NCBI GenBank assembly: GCA_050789445.1
Contig: JAILXR010000001.1
Coordinates: 2,914,001 to 2,978,000, forward strand
Direction of reading: 5' to 3'
From: JAWSVE01 sp050789445
GTDB taxonomy: Bacteria > Pseudomonadota > Gammaproteobacteria > Pseudomonadales > Cellvibrionaceae
DNA length: 64,000 bases
Under the pieces are notes generated by a model. The model was not told the DNA's origin. It was given only the letters and a program-made list of their open reading frames with translations, and ran no database searches. Below, one piece after another: positions 9,448 through 18,568 of the stretch. The first letter of the stretch is position 1, and every line of letters begins with the position of its first letter. The position numbers and the translations under genes are program-made.

Positions 9448-10050
9448 ATGAAGTTATCGAGACTGATCGTTGCAAGTATATTTGCAGCAATAACCACAGC
9501 AGTTTTGATTGTGGTTATGTTTAAGCTTGTTGATAAAGACTGGGATGAGCCGGACGATAAAAAACAAATAAAGTTATCTGCTTTTAACGAGCCTCCAGCT
9601 GATATTGAAACTCAATACGACACAACAAAGCCGGATAAGCCAGAAGAAGTAGAAAGTCCACCTGATGTGCCAGAGCCTGAGTTTGATGCTCCTGATGTTT
9701 CTGCTGAGGCAGTAAATATTGCGCAGCCAACGTTAGATGGTAATGTAGATGTTGCAATTGGAAGCTTTAGCTCTGATGGGGAATATCTTCCTATTGTAAG
9801 AGTTGAGCCCATTTACCCAACACGAGCGGCAAGTCGTGGAATAGAAGGTTGGGCAGTTGTTGAATTTACAGTGACAAGTAATGGTTCAGTTCGAGATCCA
9901 GTAGTTGTGTCTTCCGAGCCGGCAAATATTTGGAATAGAGCGGTACAGCGTGCTGTACTAAAGTGGAAGTTTAAGCCTAGAGTTGTTGATGGTACTCCAG
10001 TAGAAGTGCCTGGCGTTCAGACAAAGCTCACATTTAATTTAGCAAAATAA
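9448..10050 (+). CDS. tonB: TonB2-type energy transducer
   Basis: The 200-residue protein has an N-terminal membrane anchor (residues about 5-27) and an acidic, proline-rich linker (about 45-95, with PEEVESPPDVPEPEFDAPDV). The C-terminal TonB domain shows YPTRAASRGIEGWAVVEFTV and VQRAVLKWKFKPRVVDG. The domain contacts TonB boxes of outer-membrane receptors and delivers proton-motive energy to them. The short length and acidic rather than Lys-Pro-rich linker match the TonB2 class. No TonB-dependent receptor is encoded in the window, so its clients lie elsewhere. Confidence 0.93.
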   Translation: MKLSRLIVASIFAAITTAVLIVVMFKLVDKDWDEPDDKKQIKLSAFNEPPADIETQYDTTKPDKPEEVESPPDVPEPEFDAPDVSAEAVNIAQPTLDGNVDVAIGSFSSDGEYLPIVRVEPIYPTRAASRGIEGWAVVEFTVTSNGSVRDPVVVSSEPANIWNRAVQRAVLKWKFKPRVVDGTPVEVPGVQTKLTFNLAK

Positions 10051-10127
10051 CACTCCAATTGTTTTTTGTTTGATGATGAAAGTTTTGTCGGGCAAAACTA
10101 GCAGAAATTATAGAGGTGAGGTGAAAC

Positions 10128-11477
10128 ATGACCACACGAAGAAAAACATTTCGCGCATTAACAGTAGCGTTTTTTGCAATCCCTGTATTGGTGATGAACC
10201 CAATAGAAAGCGTTAGTGTTTTCGAAGAAAAATTGTCATTAAACTTTCAATCTGCAAAAGCTCAGCAAGACAATAAAGAGCCGCAAAAAACGCGTCGTGC
10301 TATGGCAATTTCTGAATCAGTAAACAAGCGTTTAGCCAAAGTTAGTGAGTTGTTGAATCCTGAAGATGAAAAGGCTAAGCCAAATCTTAGTGGTGCATTA
10401 GCTGAAGCGAAAGCCATTAATACGGGTAAATGGAACGAATATGAGAAAGCCCAACTATTCAATATGATGGGTGGTATTTATGTTCAAATGGAAAATTATC
10501 CGGAAGCAATTCGCTATTATAAAAGATTTGTTGAGACACCAAGTGTTCCTCCTGCCAATCAGTTGAATGTTTCTTATTATTTGGCGCAATTATATCTAGC
10601 AACTGAAAATTACAAACAGGCAATTAGGCTTTTTGAAGATTATATTAAACGTTCAGAAATCGTAGGCGCTGATCATTACTATAAGCTTGGTCAGGCTTAT
10701 TACATGGACGGCAACTTAAATAGATCTTTGCCAAATATTGATAAAGCTGTTCAGATGTATGAAAGCTCAGATCGAATACCACCTGAAGGTTTGTATCAGT
10801 ATCAAATGTCTTTGTATCACGGTAAAGAAAACTATAAAAAAGTCGTTACCGTTTTAGAAAAAATGGTTCGTCATTATCCCAAAGTGAATCATTGGAGAAC
10901 GTTGGCGGCTATGTATGGCGCTTCTGGCCGACCAAAAGATCAGCTTCATGCGTACGATACCATTTACATGATGGGTGGCCTCAACAAAGAAAAAGAATTA
11001 CGTTTATTAGCGAGCCTTTATTTGGAAAATGAGTATCCTTATAAAGCTGCAAAAGTATTGGAAAAAGGCTTTAAAGATAAAGTTATTGAGCCAACTTCAA
11101 AAAACTTAGAGTTATTAGGTGTTTCTTGGAGCATCGCGAAAGAACAGGATAAATCAATTCCCGTTATGGAGCAGGCTGCAAGTAAATCTAACGCTGGTGA
11201 TTTATACGCTCGTTTAACGCAAATGTATTTGGGTGGTGATGAATACCAAAAAGCAGTCAACGCTGGATCGAAAGCATTAAAAAGAAAATTGAAGAAACCA
11301 GCATCAGTACATTTTAATATGGCCGTTTCTTATTTCAATCTGAATAAGTTTGATCAGGCATTAGCTTCATTGCGAGAAGCCAGAAAAGATAAAACAATGG
11401 CATCACAGGCAAATAATTGGATTCGCTTGGTGGAAGGTGAGAAAGCTCGCGTAGAGAAATTAAAAACCGCAGCTTAA
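10128..11477 (+). CDS. TPR-repeat protein of the TonB2 operon
   Basis: The 449-residue protein starts with a hydrophobic export signal (about residues 8-25, with a possible cleavage after AKA near 45). The rest is built of helical tetratricopeptide-like repeats, for example QLFNMMGGIYVQMENYPEAIRYYKRF, read here in parts, and YYLAQLYLATENYKQAIRLF. TPR genes commonly end DUF3450-ttpC-exbB-exbD-tonB operons. A periplasmic scaffold role for the TonB complex is inferred from position. It lies 77 bases after tonB and is followed by a strong terminator. Confidence 0.88.
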   Translation: MTTRRKTFRALTVAFFAIPVLVMNPIESVSVFEEKLSLNFQSAKAQQDNKEPQKTRRAMAISESVNKRLAKVSELLNPEDEKAKPNLSGALAEAKAINTGKWNEYEKAQLFNMMGGIYVQMENYPEAIRYYKRFVETPSVPPANQLNVSYYLAQLYLATENYKQAIRLFEDYIKRSEIVGADHYYKLGQAYYMDGNLNRSLPNIDKAVQMYESSDRIPPEGLYQYQMSLYHGKENYKKVVTVLEKMVRHYPKVNHWRTLAAMYGASGRPKDQLHAYDTIYMMGGLNKEKELRLLASLYLENEYPYKAAKVLEKGFKDKVIEPTSKNLELLGVSWSIAKEQDKSIPVMEQAASKSNAGDLYARLTQMYLGGDEYQKAVNAGSKALKRKLKKPASVHFNMAVSYFNLNKFDQALASLREARKDKTMASQANNWIRLVEGEKARVEKLKTAA

Positions 11478-11520
11478 GTATAAAAGCAGAAGAATTAGTT
11501 GTAGATAAATTGGTTTCATG

Positions 11521-11552
11521 AAAAAGGGGCTCTTATAAAGAGCCCCTTTTTG
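11521..11552. terminator. Bidirectional intrinsic terminator
   Basis: A nine-base perfect stem (GGGGCTCTT at 11526-11534, AAGAGCCCC at 11538-11546) has a three-base loop, an A tract before it and a T tract after it. It can end both the TonB operon from the left and ilvD from the right. Confidence 0.9.
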
Positions 11553-11588
11553 TTTCTAAATCTTGTGAAAATTAAGATCCAGAAAATA

Positions 11589-13436
11589 TTAGTCGTCAAA
11601 TTCAGATAAGTCTCTCACAGCCCCTTTATCAGCACTAGTAACAAATTTTGCATAGGCTTTTAAGGCGGTAGAAACTTTTCTTGGCCGTACTTTTTCAGGC
11701 TTCCAAGCGTTCTTTCCTTTTGCTTCCATTGTTTTTCTTCGCTTTGCTAATTCTTCGTCGCTAACTAAAACATTTATACTTCGATTGGGAATGTCGATAC
11801 GAATTCTGTCGCCGTTTTCGACTAAGCCAATGGTTCCGCCAGCAGCAGCTTCTGGAGAAGCGTGTCCAATCGAAAGTCCTGAAGTGCCACCAGAAAATCG
11901 ACCGTCAGTTAGCAAAGCACACGCTTTTCCTAACCCTTTGGATTTGATGTAGCTGGTCGGATAAAGCATTTCTTGCATTCCTGGGCCGCCACGCGGGCCT
12001 TCGTAGCGAACGACAACGATATCCCCTGCCTTGACTTTATCGTTAAGAATATTTTCAACAGCGTCTTCTTGGCTTTCAACAACGTGAGCGGGGCCTTCGA
12101 AAAGCCAAAGCTCTTCTTCAACGCCTGCAGTTTTAACAACGCAACCTTTTTCGGCAATGTTGCCTGATAAAATCGCTAAGCCGCCTTCCTGCGTGTAAGC
12201 ATTGTCAATGTTTCGAATGCAGCCATTGTCACGATCTTTGTCAAGAGACGGCCAGCGTGTTGACTGACTAAACGCTTGTTGAGTTGGAATGCCAGCAGGG
12301 CCAGCTTTGTAGCGAGTTAATGCAGCAGGATCATTTGTTGTCATGATGTCCCAGCGATCAAGAGCTTCTTGCATTGTTGAGCTATGAACAGTGGGCAATT
12401 GATTGTGTAGAAGACCAGCTCGATTTAGCTCTGCAAGAATACTCATTACTCCGCCAGCTCGATGAACATCTTCCATATGATACTTGGGTGTGCTCGGTGC
12501 AACTTTGCACAACTGAGGAATTTTTAGAGAAAGTCGATCAATATCCTCGAGTGTAAAATCGATTTCACCTTCTTGGGCTGCTGCGAGTAAATGCAAAATG
12601 GTATTTGTTGAACCGCCCATAGCAATGTCCAGTGCTATCGCATTTTCAAAAGCATCGAAAGAAGCAATGTTACGAGGTAAAACAGATTCATCATCTTGTT
12701 CGTAATAACGCTTGGTGATTTCAACGATTGTACGACCAGCCTCTAAAAACAATTCTTCTCTATCAGAATGCGTAGCCAATAGTGAGCCGTTACCGGGAAG
12801 AGAAAGGCCAAGAGCTTCGGTCAAGCAGTTCATGGAATTGGCAGTGAACATACCGGAGCAAGAACCACAGGTAGGGCAGGCTGATCTCTCATATTCAGCA
12901 ACGTCTTCGTCAGATGCGGAGTCGTCAGCAGCAATAACCATGGCATCAATTAAATCGAGGCCATGTTCACTGAGCTTTGTTTTCCCGGCTTCCATTGGAC
13001 CGCCGGAAACAAAAATAGTCGGGATATTTAAACGAAGAGCAGCATTGAGCATTCCGGGTGTAATTTTGTCGCAATTGGAAATGCATACAATCGCATCGGC
13101 ACAATGTGCGTTTACCATGTATTCAACAGAATCGGCAATAATGTCACGAGAGGGGAGGCTATAAAGCATGCCGTCATGGCCCATTGCGATGCCATCATCA
13201 ACAGCAATAGTGTTAAATTCTTTGGCGACGCCGCCCGCTTTTTCAATCTCTCGTGCGACTAGTTGACCTAGGTCTTTTAAGTGGACATGGCCCGGTACAA
13301 ATTGAGTGAAAGAGTTAGAAATTGCAATGATAGGTTTTTGGAAATCATCATCTTTCATTCCGGTCGCACGCCAAAGCGCGCGGGCACCTGCCATATTGCG
13401 GCCGGCAGTGGATGTCTTAGAGCGATAAGCAGGCAT
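11589..13436 (-). CDS. ilvD: Dihydroxy-acid dehydratase IlvD
   Basis: IlvD dehydrates dihydroxy-isovalerate and dihydroxy-methylvalerate to the keto acids that precede valine, leucine and isoleucine. The 615-residue length matches E. coli (616). The iron-sulfur ligands are visible in [12 protein letters not shown] and [18 protein letters not shown]. The C-terminal [20 protein letters not shown] is intact. Its product is used by the aminotransferase IlvE encoded at 23609-24538. It is transcribed alone on the minus strand and ends at the shared terminator. Confidence 0.98.
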   Translation of the reverse strand: MPAYRSKTSTAGRNMAGARALWRATGMKDDDFQKPIIAISNSFTQFVPGHVHLKDLGQLVAREIEKAGGVAKEFNTIAVDDGIAMGHDGMLYSLPSRDIIADSVEYMVNAHCADAIVCISNCDKITPGMLNAALRLNIPTIFVSGGPMEAGKTKLSEHGLDLIDAMVIAADDSASDEDVAEYERSACPTCGSCSGMFTANSMNCLTEALGLSLPGNGSLLATHSDREELFLEAGRTIVEITKRYYEQDDESVLPRNIASFDAFENAIALDIAMGGSTNTILHLLAAAQEGEIDFTLEDIDRLSLKIPQLCKVAPSTPKYHMEDVHRAGGVMSILAELNRAGLLHNQLPTVHSSTMQEALDRWDIMTTNDPAALTRYKAGPAGIPTQQAFSQSTRWPSLDKDRDNGCIRNIDNAYTQEGGLAILSGNIAEKGCVVKTAGVEEELWLFEGPAHVVESQEDAVENILNDKVKAGDIVVVRYEGPRGGPGMQEMLYPTSYIKSKGLGKACALLTDGRFSGGTSGLSIGHASPEAAAGGTIGLVENGDRIRIDIPNRSINVLVSDEELAKRRKTMEAKGKNAWKPEKVRPRKVSTALKAYAKFVTSADKGAVRDLSEFDD

Positions 13437-13545
13437 GTTAACCTCAATGCAAAAAATAGGGCGGTAAGAATACCAGAAAGGGCATTAAATGATAATGCAG
13501 AGAGAGTCCCTTAACCGATTAAGAACTAAAGACTAAGGGAAGGTG

Positions 13546-14874
13546 CTAACTTTGAATAATTTTAAAAAATACTTGGGATTTTCTCTGCAGGTTATACAGG
13601 TTTTGGCGGTTAGATGGCAATTGATCGAGATTGCCCTTTTGAAAACCTTGTTCGATAAACCAGTGAGCAGTTTGAGTGGTGAGAATAAATAGCTTTTTCA
13701 TATTGATATTGACGGCTGTTTTCTCCAGATTTTTCAATAGCAAGGCGCCTCGACCTTGTTTTTGGTAGTCGTGATGTGTGGCAACACAGGCAATTTCAGC
13801 CTGTCCATCTGGAAAGGGGTATAGAGCGGCGCAGGCGATAATTGTTCCGTCTTTTTCGATAACTTTAAATTTATTAATTTCAGTTTCAAGTAATTCTCTT
13901 GAGCGTCTAACAAGTATGCTTTCTCTTTCAAGAGGCTCTAATAATTCTAGGATGCCGCCGACATCTTCAATGGTTGCCTGCCTAAGTGATTCATAACTGT
14001 CGTTATGAATCATCGTTCCTGAGCCGTCACGACTGAATAACTCCTCTAGAAGAGCACCATTTTTTTTATAGCTAATAAGGTGAGCTCTGATGACGCCTTG
14101 TCGACAAGCTTGATAGCAAGCATTTAAACTTAATTGAGTATTTTGTTGTGAGGCAGAAAGTTTGTCTGATGAATTTAAAGTTTTCTCGCAGTCTTGCAAA
14201 GAAAGCTCTTTTTGAAGCGAGCCTTCGTCCGAAAGAATACCCTGTGTATCTGTCAGAGAAATAATTTTATCGGCATGTAGAGCGATTGCCATTTGTGAGG
14301 CAATCTCTCCGTAAGACAAGTTAAATATTTCACCGGTCAGTGAATATCCTAAGTTAGATACGAGAACAACGGAGCCTTTATCTAGCAATTGATTAATGGC
14401 GAGGGTATCTATGCGTCTTACTTTTCCTGTGTGTTGGAAGTCGACACCATCAATAACTCCCCTAGGCATAGCAGTAACAAAATTACCTGATGCTGTTTTA
14501 ATATGAGCACCTTGCATAGGGGAATTTGGGAGGCCAGCCGAAAGAGCAGCTTCTAATGTTACTTTGACTGCCCCAATCGCTTGGCTAACAGTGGATATGT
14601 GTTCAGTTTCTGTGACGCGTAAGCCTTGACTAAAGCTGGATGTAAAACCATTGGCTTTTAGATGAGAAGAAATTTGCGATTGAGCACCGTGAACCAAAAC
14701 AAGACGAATGCCGAGGCTATTTAATAGAGCGATATCATTGACAATAAAGTGAAAGTTATCATCTTCACAGGCTTCCCCCGGTAGCATGAGGACAAATGTT
14801 TTTCCTCGGTGCGCATTGATATAAGGTGAGGCATCGCGAAACCACTGAATAAAAAGTTGATTGTTATCGTTCAC
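13546..14874 (-). CDS. argA: Amino-acid N-acetyltransferase ArgA (N-acetylglutamate synthase)
   Basis: ArgA acetylates glutamate with acetyl-CoA, the first committed step of arginine synthesis, and is normally feedback-inhibited by arginine. The 442 residues (443 in E. coli) comprise an amino-acid-kinase-like regulatory domain (about 1-285) and a C-terminal GNAT domain. The acetyl-CoA loop of the GNAT part is in THHDYQKQGRGALLLKNLEK. Translation starts at a GTG, which gives the family N-terminus with WFRDASPYINAHRGKTFV. It is followed upstream on the same strand by argE, 148 bases away. Confidence 0.96.
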   Translation of the reverse strand: MNDNNQLFIQWFRDASPYINAHRGKTFVLMLPGEACEDDNFHFIVNDIALLNSLGIRLVLVHGAQSQISSHLKANGFTSSFSQGLRVTETEHISTVSQAIGAVKVTLEAALSAGLPNSPMQGAHIKTASGNFVTAMPRGVIDGVDFQHTGKVRRIDTLAINQLLDKGSVVLVSNLGYSLTGEIFNLSYGEIASQMAIALHADKIISLTDTQGILSDEGSLQKELSLQDCEKTLNSSDKLSASQQNTQLSLNACYQACRQGVIRAHLISYKKNGALLEELFSRDGSGTMIHNDSYESLRQATIEDVGGILELLEPLERESILVRRSRELLETEINKFKVIEKDGTIIACAALYPFPDGQAEIACVATHHDYQKQGRGALLLKNLEKTAVNINMKKLFILTTQTAHWFIEQGFQKGNLDQLPSNRQNLYNLQRKSQVFFKIIQS

Positions 14875-15022
14875 TTGGTCTTTCTCTTCTTTTGATTCTT
14901 AAGGTTGATCTAGTGTTAATTTGAAAAATGAAATTTCATTGTTTGTATATACGTAGTAACACAAAATAAAGTGAATAAGAGGTTAAGTCAATTTTCGGTG
15001 AACAAAGTTAAAAAAAATAGAT

Positions 15023-16219
15023 CTAGGCGTTGTATATCGATGTGATCGGTTGTGTCGATTGCAAACAAAAATGTTGTATCAGTTGAGTGATTGCATTGAT
15101 AGCTGGATTAATTTGATCAAGAGAAATAAATTCATCAGGCTGATGGGCCTGATCAATAGAGCCAGGGCCAAACACAACCGTATCCATCCCGAGCTGTTTC
15201 ATGAAAGGAGCTTCAGTTGCAAACGCGACACTTTGAGCAACGCTACTGCTCAATTTTTCTGTTGCAATAATCAAGGGAGAACCTTTTTCTTGCTCAAAAG
15301 GGTCTACACCTTCAAAAAGTGGGCGGCAAATAATAGGACTGTTACTGCGTTGTCTTAAAGGTTCTAATCTTTCATTAATCTCATGCCGAAGATCGTTAAT
15401 ATTCATACCTGGAAGAGGGCGTAAATCAAAATGTAATTCACAACTGCCGCAAATCCGGTTGGGGTTGTCTCCGCCATGAATATGCCCCAAATTTAATGTT
15501 GGAACGTTAACGTCAAAGTAGGGGTTGTTATATTTTTTTTGTAAATCATTTCTGAACGCGAGCAGTTCGGTGATGACTAAATTCATTGTCTCCATTGCAT
15601 TGTTGCCCAGTGCTGGATTCGATGAATGGCCAGCCATCCCTTCAACGCGAATAGCTTCCATTAAAATGCCTTTGTGCATTCGTATAGGTTTTAATTCTGT
15701 CGGCTCACCAATGACTGCATAGCGAGCTTTCGGTTTCCCTAGAGCAGCAAGTTGTCGTGCTCCGGACATCGAGCTTTCTTCATCCGCGGTTGCAAGAATA
15801 ATAATCGGTTGCTGCAACTTTGCATTTTTAAATTGTTCGACCGCAGCGAGAACGACAGGAAAAAATCCTTTCATGTCGGTTGCACCTAACCCGTATAAAC
15901 GATTGTCGCGCTCTGTGAGTAGAAAAGGGTCTTGTCGCCATTTTTCTGGATTACAGGGGACGGTGTCAGTGTGGCCTGCTAAAACCAGACCGCCAGGACC
16001 GCTACCTAGCGTTGCAATCATATTCGCCTTATTGGGATGCCCGTCGATAGGCATGATATCAATTGCGAACCCTAAATCGTCTAACCATGCCGCTAACAAA
16101 TTAATAACATCACGATTTCCCATATCCCACTGCGGTGAAGCACTGCTCACAGATGGGCAGGCAACGAGCTGAGAAAGTTGATTGTAAAATTGCTTTGGCT
16201 TGTGCATTGTAAAACTCAT
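15023..16219 (-). CDS. argE: Acetylornithine deacetylase ArgE
   Basis: ArgE is a di-zinc amidohydrolase (M20 family) that removes acetate from N-acetylornithine to give ornithine. Metal and catalytic motifs are visible: LAGHTDTVP, GLGATDMKGF, TADEESSMSGAR, VIGEPTEL and a histidine near the end in GPGSIDQAHQPDEFI. The length, 398 residues, is slightly above E. coli (383) because of a longer C-terminus. An alternative start is the methionine four codons in (16207). The argA-argE neighbourhood is as in Pseudomonas. Confidence 0.96.
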   Translation of the reverse strand: MSFTMHKPKQFYNQLSQLVACPSVSSASPQWDMGNRDVINLLAAWLDDLGFAIDIMPIDGHPNKANMIATLGSGPGGLVLAGHTDTVPCNPEKWRQDPFLLTERDNRLYGLGATDMKGFFPVVLAAVEQFKNAKLQQPIIILATADEESSMSGARQLAALGKPKARYAVIGEPTELKPIRMHKGILMEAIRVEGMAGHSSNPALGNNAMETMNLVITELLAFRNDLQKKYNNPYFDVNVPTLNLGHIHGGDNPNRICGSCELHFDLRPLPGMNINDLRHEINERLEPLRQRSNSPIICRPLFEGVDPFEQEKGSPLIIATEKLSSSVAQSVAFATEAPFMKQLGMDTVVFGPGSIDQAHQPDEFISLDQINPAINAITQLIQHFCLQSTQPITSIYNA

Positions 16220-16304
16220 TGTCAGATTTCTAGTGTTATCAATTTGAATATAAGTTTATTTATAAAAGTAGAGAGCATTCGGTAGAAAATTTAAGGTATC
16301 GTCG

Positions 16305-17579
16305 TTAAGAAAATATGGCTTTGAACATAAAGAAAAACAGTATAGCCAAGCCGGCACCGACAGGAAGCGTAATTATCCAGGACATAAAAATTGTGCCGAT
16401 TACTTTTAGGTTGAGAGCCGCTATTCCTCGCGCTAAACCAACACCTAAAATAGCACCCACTAATGTGTGTGTTGTAGAAACTGGTAAGCCGGTAGCTGAC
16501 GCTAAAACAACAGTTGCTGCAGCACCAAGTTCTGCGGCAAAACCTCGGCTAGGCGTTAGTTCGGTAATTTTTTTGCCGACGGTTGCAATCACTTTGTAGC
16601 CGTAAGTTGCAAGACCGGCAACAATACCAAGGCCACCCAATAACAGAACCCAGCTTGGCATTGATGTTTTTGCAGCAACATCTCCAGATTGAATAACGCC
16701 GTAAATAGCAGCAAGCGGGCCAACTGCATTTGCTACATCATTGGAGCCGTGTGCAAAAGCCATAGCACACGCTGTAAAGATCATTAAAACAGCAAATATT
16801 TTTTCTACGCCGCCAAAACGATTGTCTTTTGTTGCGTAATCTTCTTCTTTGATTTTCTTGAGCAGCATTACGCCAAGTAAAGCAACTAAGATTCCGACCA
16901 CAGCAGCATAACCAGTTGCCTCAATAAAACTTAATTTAACGCCGACATCAGAAAAAACATGTTTTAAACCTTTAACAATGGTGACCATCGCAATTAAAAA
17001 GCCGACGATAAACATATAAAAAGGGATATATTTCTTACCGTTTGCAAAAGGGTGTTCTGAATTTAAAATTAAAACCTGAACACTACGAAATAATGCAAAA
17101 GAAATGGTTCCTGCTAATAGGGGCGACACGACCCAGCTTGCAACAATGCTACCGACTTTTCCCCATGCAACGGCCTCAAAAGAAATTCCAACTGCGGCGA
17201 AACCAACAATCGCCCCTACAATAGAATGTGTTGTAGAGACAGGCCATCCCCAAAGGCTGGCGACCAGTAACCAAGTGCCTGCAGCAAGTAAGGCAGATAA
17301 CATTCCGTAAACTAATAATTCTGGCGATTCAGAAAATAAGCTTGGGTCAATAATACCTTTTCTAATTGTTGAGGTAACTTCTCCGCCCGCAAGATAAGCT
17401 CCCATGAACTCAAAAATCATTGCTATTAAAATGGCTTGTTTGATGGTGAGCGCTTTCGAGCCAACAGATGTGCCCATAGCATTGGCAACATCATTTGCGC
17501 CAACACCCCATGCCATGAATACGCCAAAAACGCAGGCAAGAATTAAAAGCATTTCTCCATGCTCAGCAAGAATAGACAT
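16305..17579 (-). CDS. Pit-type inorganic phosphate transporter
   Basis: This 424-residue inner-membrane protein is a low-affinity, proton-coupled phosphate permease of the PiT family. Both copies of the inverted-repeat signature are present: GVGANDVANAMGTSVG near residues 26-41 and AHGSNDVANAVGPLAA near 280. Two SVSTTH-like motifs (PVSTTHSIVGAI and PVSTTHTLVGAI) accompany them. About ten hydrophobic spans are visible. It is downstream of the DUF47 gene on the same strand with a 59-base gap; such pairs are typical, the DUF47 protein being a PhoU-like partner. Confidence 0.95.
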   Translation of the reverse strand: MSILAEHGEMLLILACVFGVFMAWGVGANDVANAMGTSVGSKALTIKQAILIAMIFEFMGAYLAGGEVTSTIRKGIIDPSLFSESPELLVYGMLSALLAAGTWLLVASLWGWPVSTTHSIVGAIVGFAAVGISFEAVAWGKVGSIVASWVVSPLLAGTISFALFRSVQVLILNSEHPFANGKKYIPFYMFIVGFLIAMVTIVKGLKHVFSDVGVKLSFIEATGYAAVVGILVALLGVMLLKKIKEEDYATKDNRFGGVEKIFAVLMIFTACAMAFAHGSNDVANAVGPLAAIYGVIQSGDVAAKTSMPSWVLLLGGLGIVAGLATYGYKVIATVGKKITELTPSRGFAAELGAAATVVLASATGLPVSTTHTLVGAILGVGLARGIAALNLKVIGTIFMSWIITLPVGAGLAILFFFMFKAIFS

Positions 17580-17638
17580 GTGTTACCTCTTGTCAGATTT
17601 TTATTTTTTATATTTTTTGAACAGCTATCAAACGAGCA

Positions 17639-18322
17639 TTATCGAGCCAGTAATAATTGTAAGCGGCTGCCTACTTTTTGCGCGCGATCGGATAAGTCGC
17701 CGATGCTATCGATCACTCGATATAAGAACATAACTTTTACGGGAGGTAGTGAATCTTCAATGGCAAAAAGAGAAGCGCGGATTTTGATTTCGATTTCATC
17801 GGCGTGATGCTCGCAAGCATCAAGCTCTTCGATAAGTTTCTCGACGATATTCAATTCGTTGCGACCAGTAAAACCTGTTTCTAATAGTTCATCCAATTCG
17901 TTAATTGCTTTAAACGCTTGGTAGGATGCATCTACACCGGCTTTTACAAATTCTTTCATTTGCGGTTGTATGGATTCTGGGATTTCCATTTTTCTTCCCA
18001 GCATAATGCCAGCAATATCTCGTGCGCAGTTTGCAATAGCGTCTTGCATAGACAATATTTCTAGCAAGTCAGACCTTGGTACAGGTAGGAATAAGCTCTT
18101 AGGCAGATGCATACGTAATTTTTTCTTCAGTGCATCAGCTTCATTTTCTTTTTTTGCTATGAGCTGTTGTGTTTTTTCGGCTTTGTCCCAGTCGTTTGCA
18201 ATAGCGGCATCAAAGAAAGTAATGAGCTCCTGCGCTGTCGCGCAAGCAACAGTCATGTGATCCTGCATAGGCTGAATGGGGGATCTCCCAAACAAGCTAC
18301 TTAGGGGGTTGTTAATGGCCAT
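17639..18322 (-). CDS. DUF47 family PhoU-like protein (TIGR00153)
   Basis: The 227-residue, all-helical protein begins SLFGRSPIQPMQDHM, as do the TIGR00153 proteins encoded next to pit genes in Pseudomonas and Shewanella. Acidic helices such as CEHHADEIEIKIR resemble the metal-binding helices of PhoU. A role in controlling the phosphate transporter encoded immediately downstream is inferred. It is the first gene of the pair; its promoter should lie in the 246-base divergent region shared with the ATPase gene. Confidence 0.9.
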   Translation of the reverse strand: MAINNPLSSLFGRSPIQPMQDHMTVACATAQELITFFDAAIANDWDKAEKTQQLIAKKENEADALKKKLRMHLPKSLFLPVPRSDLLEILSMQDAIANCARDIAGIMLGRKMEIPESIQPQMKEFVKAGVDASYQAFKAINELDELLETGFTGRNELNIVEKLIEELDACEHHADEIEIKIRASLFAIEDSLPPVKVMFLYRVIDSIGDLSDRAQKVGSRLQLLLAR

Positions 18323-18568
18323 AATTGGGCTCCGGTTTGTTTTAGCTTATGCTGGGCAATAAGCGATAGATGAGTGGTGTCTCATGGAGACAAAAGTATG
18401 CCAAAATAAGCGATTATGTCTTTAAAATCGTATCGTATTGATAAGATTAGATTTATTGGTATTTATTGATTATTTTTGTGGCTGGTTCTCATGTTTTACT
18501 TGAAAGCCATCATCGAAAACAGATTAGAGCTACAATTTCATTTCGCTGCAAGGTAAAAAGGCTATTCT

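Noticed and set aside
12712..13164. 150-residue open frame opposite ilvD
   Set aside because: It is antisense to strongly conserved IlvD coding sequence and has no recognisable motif or ribosome site.
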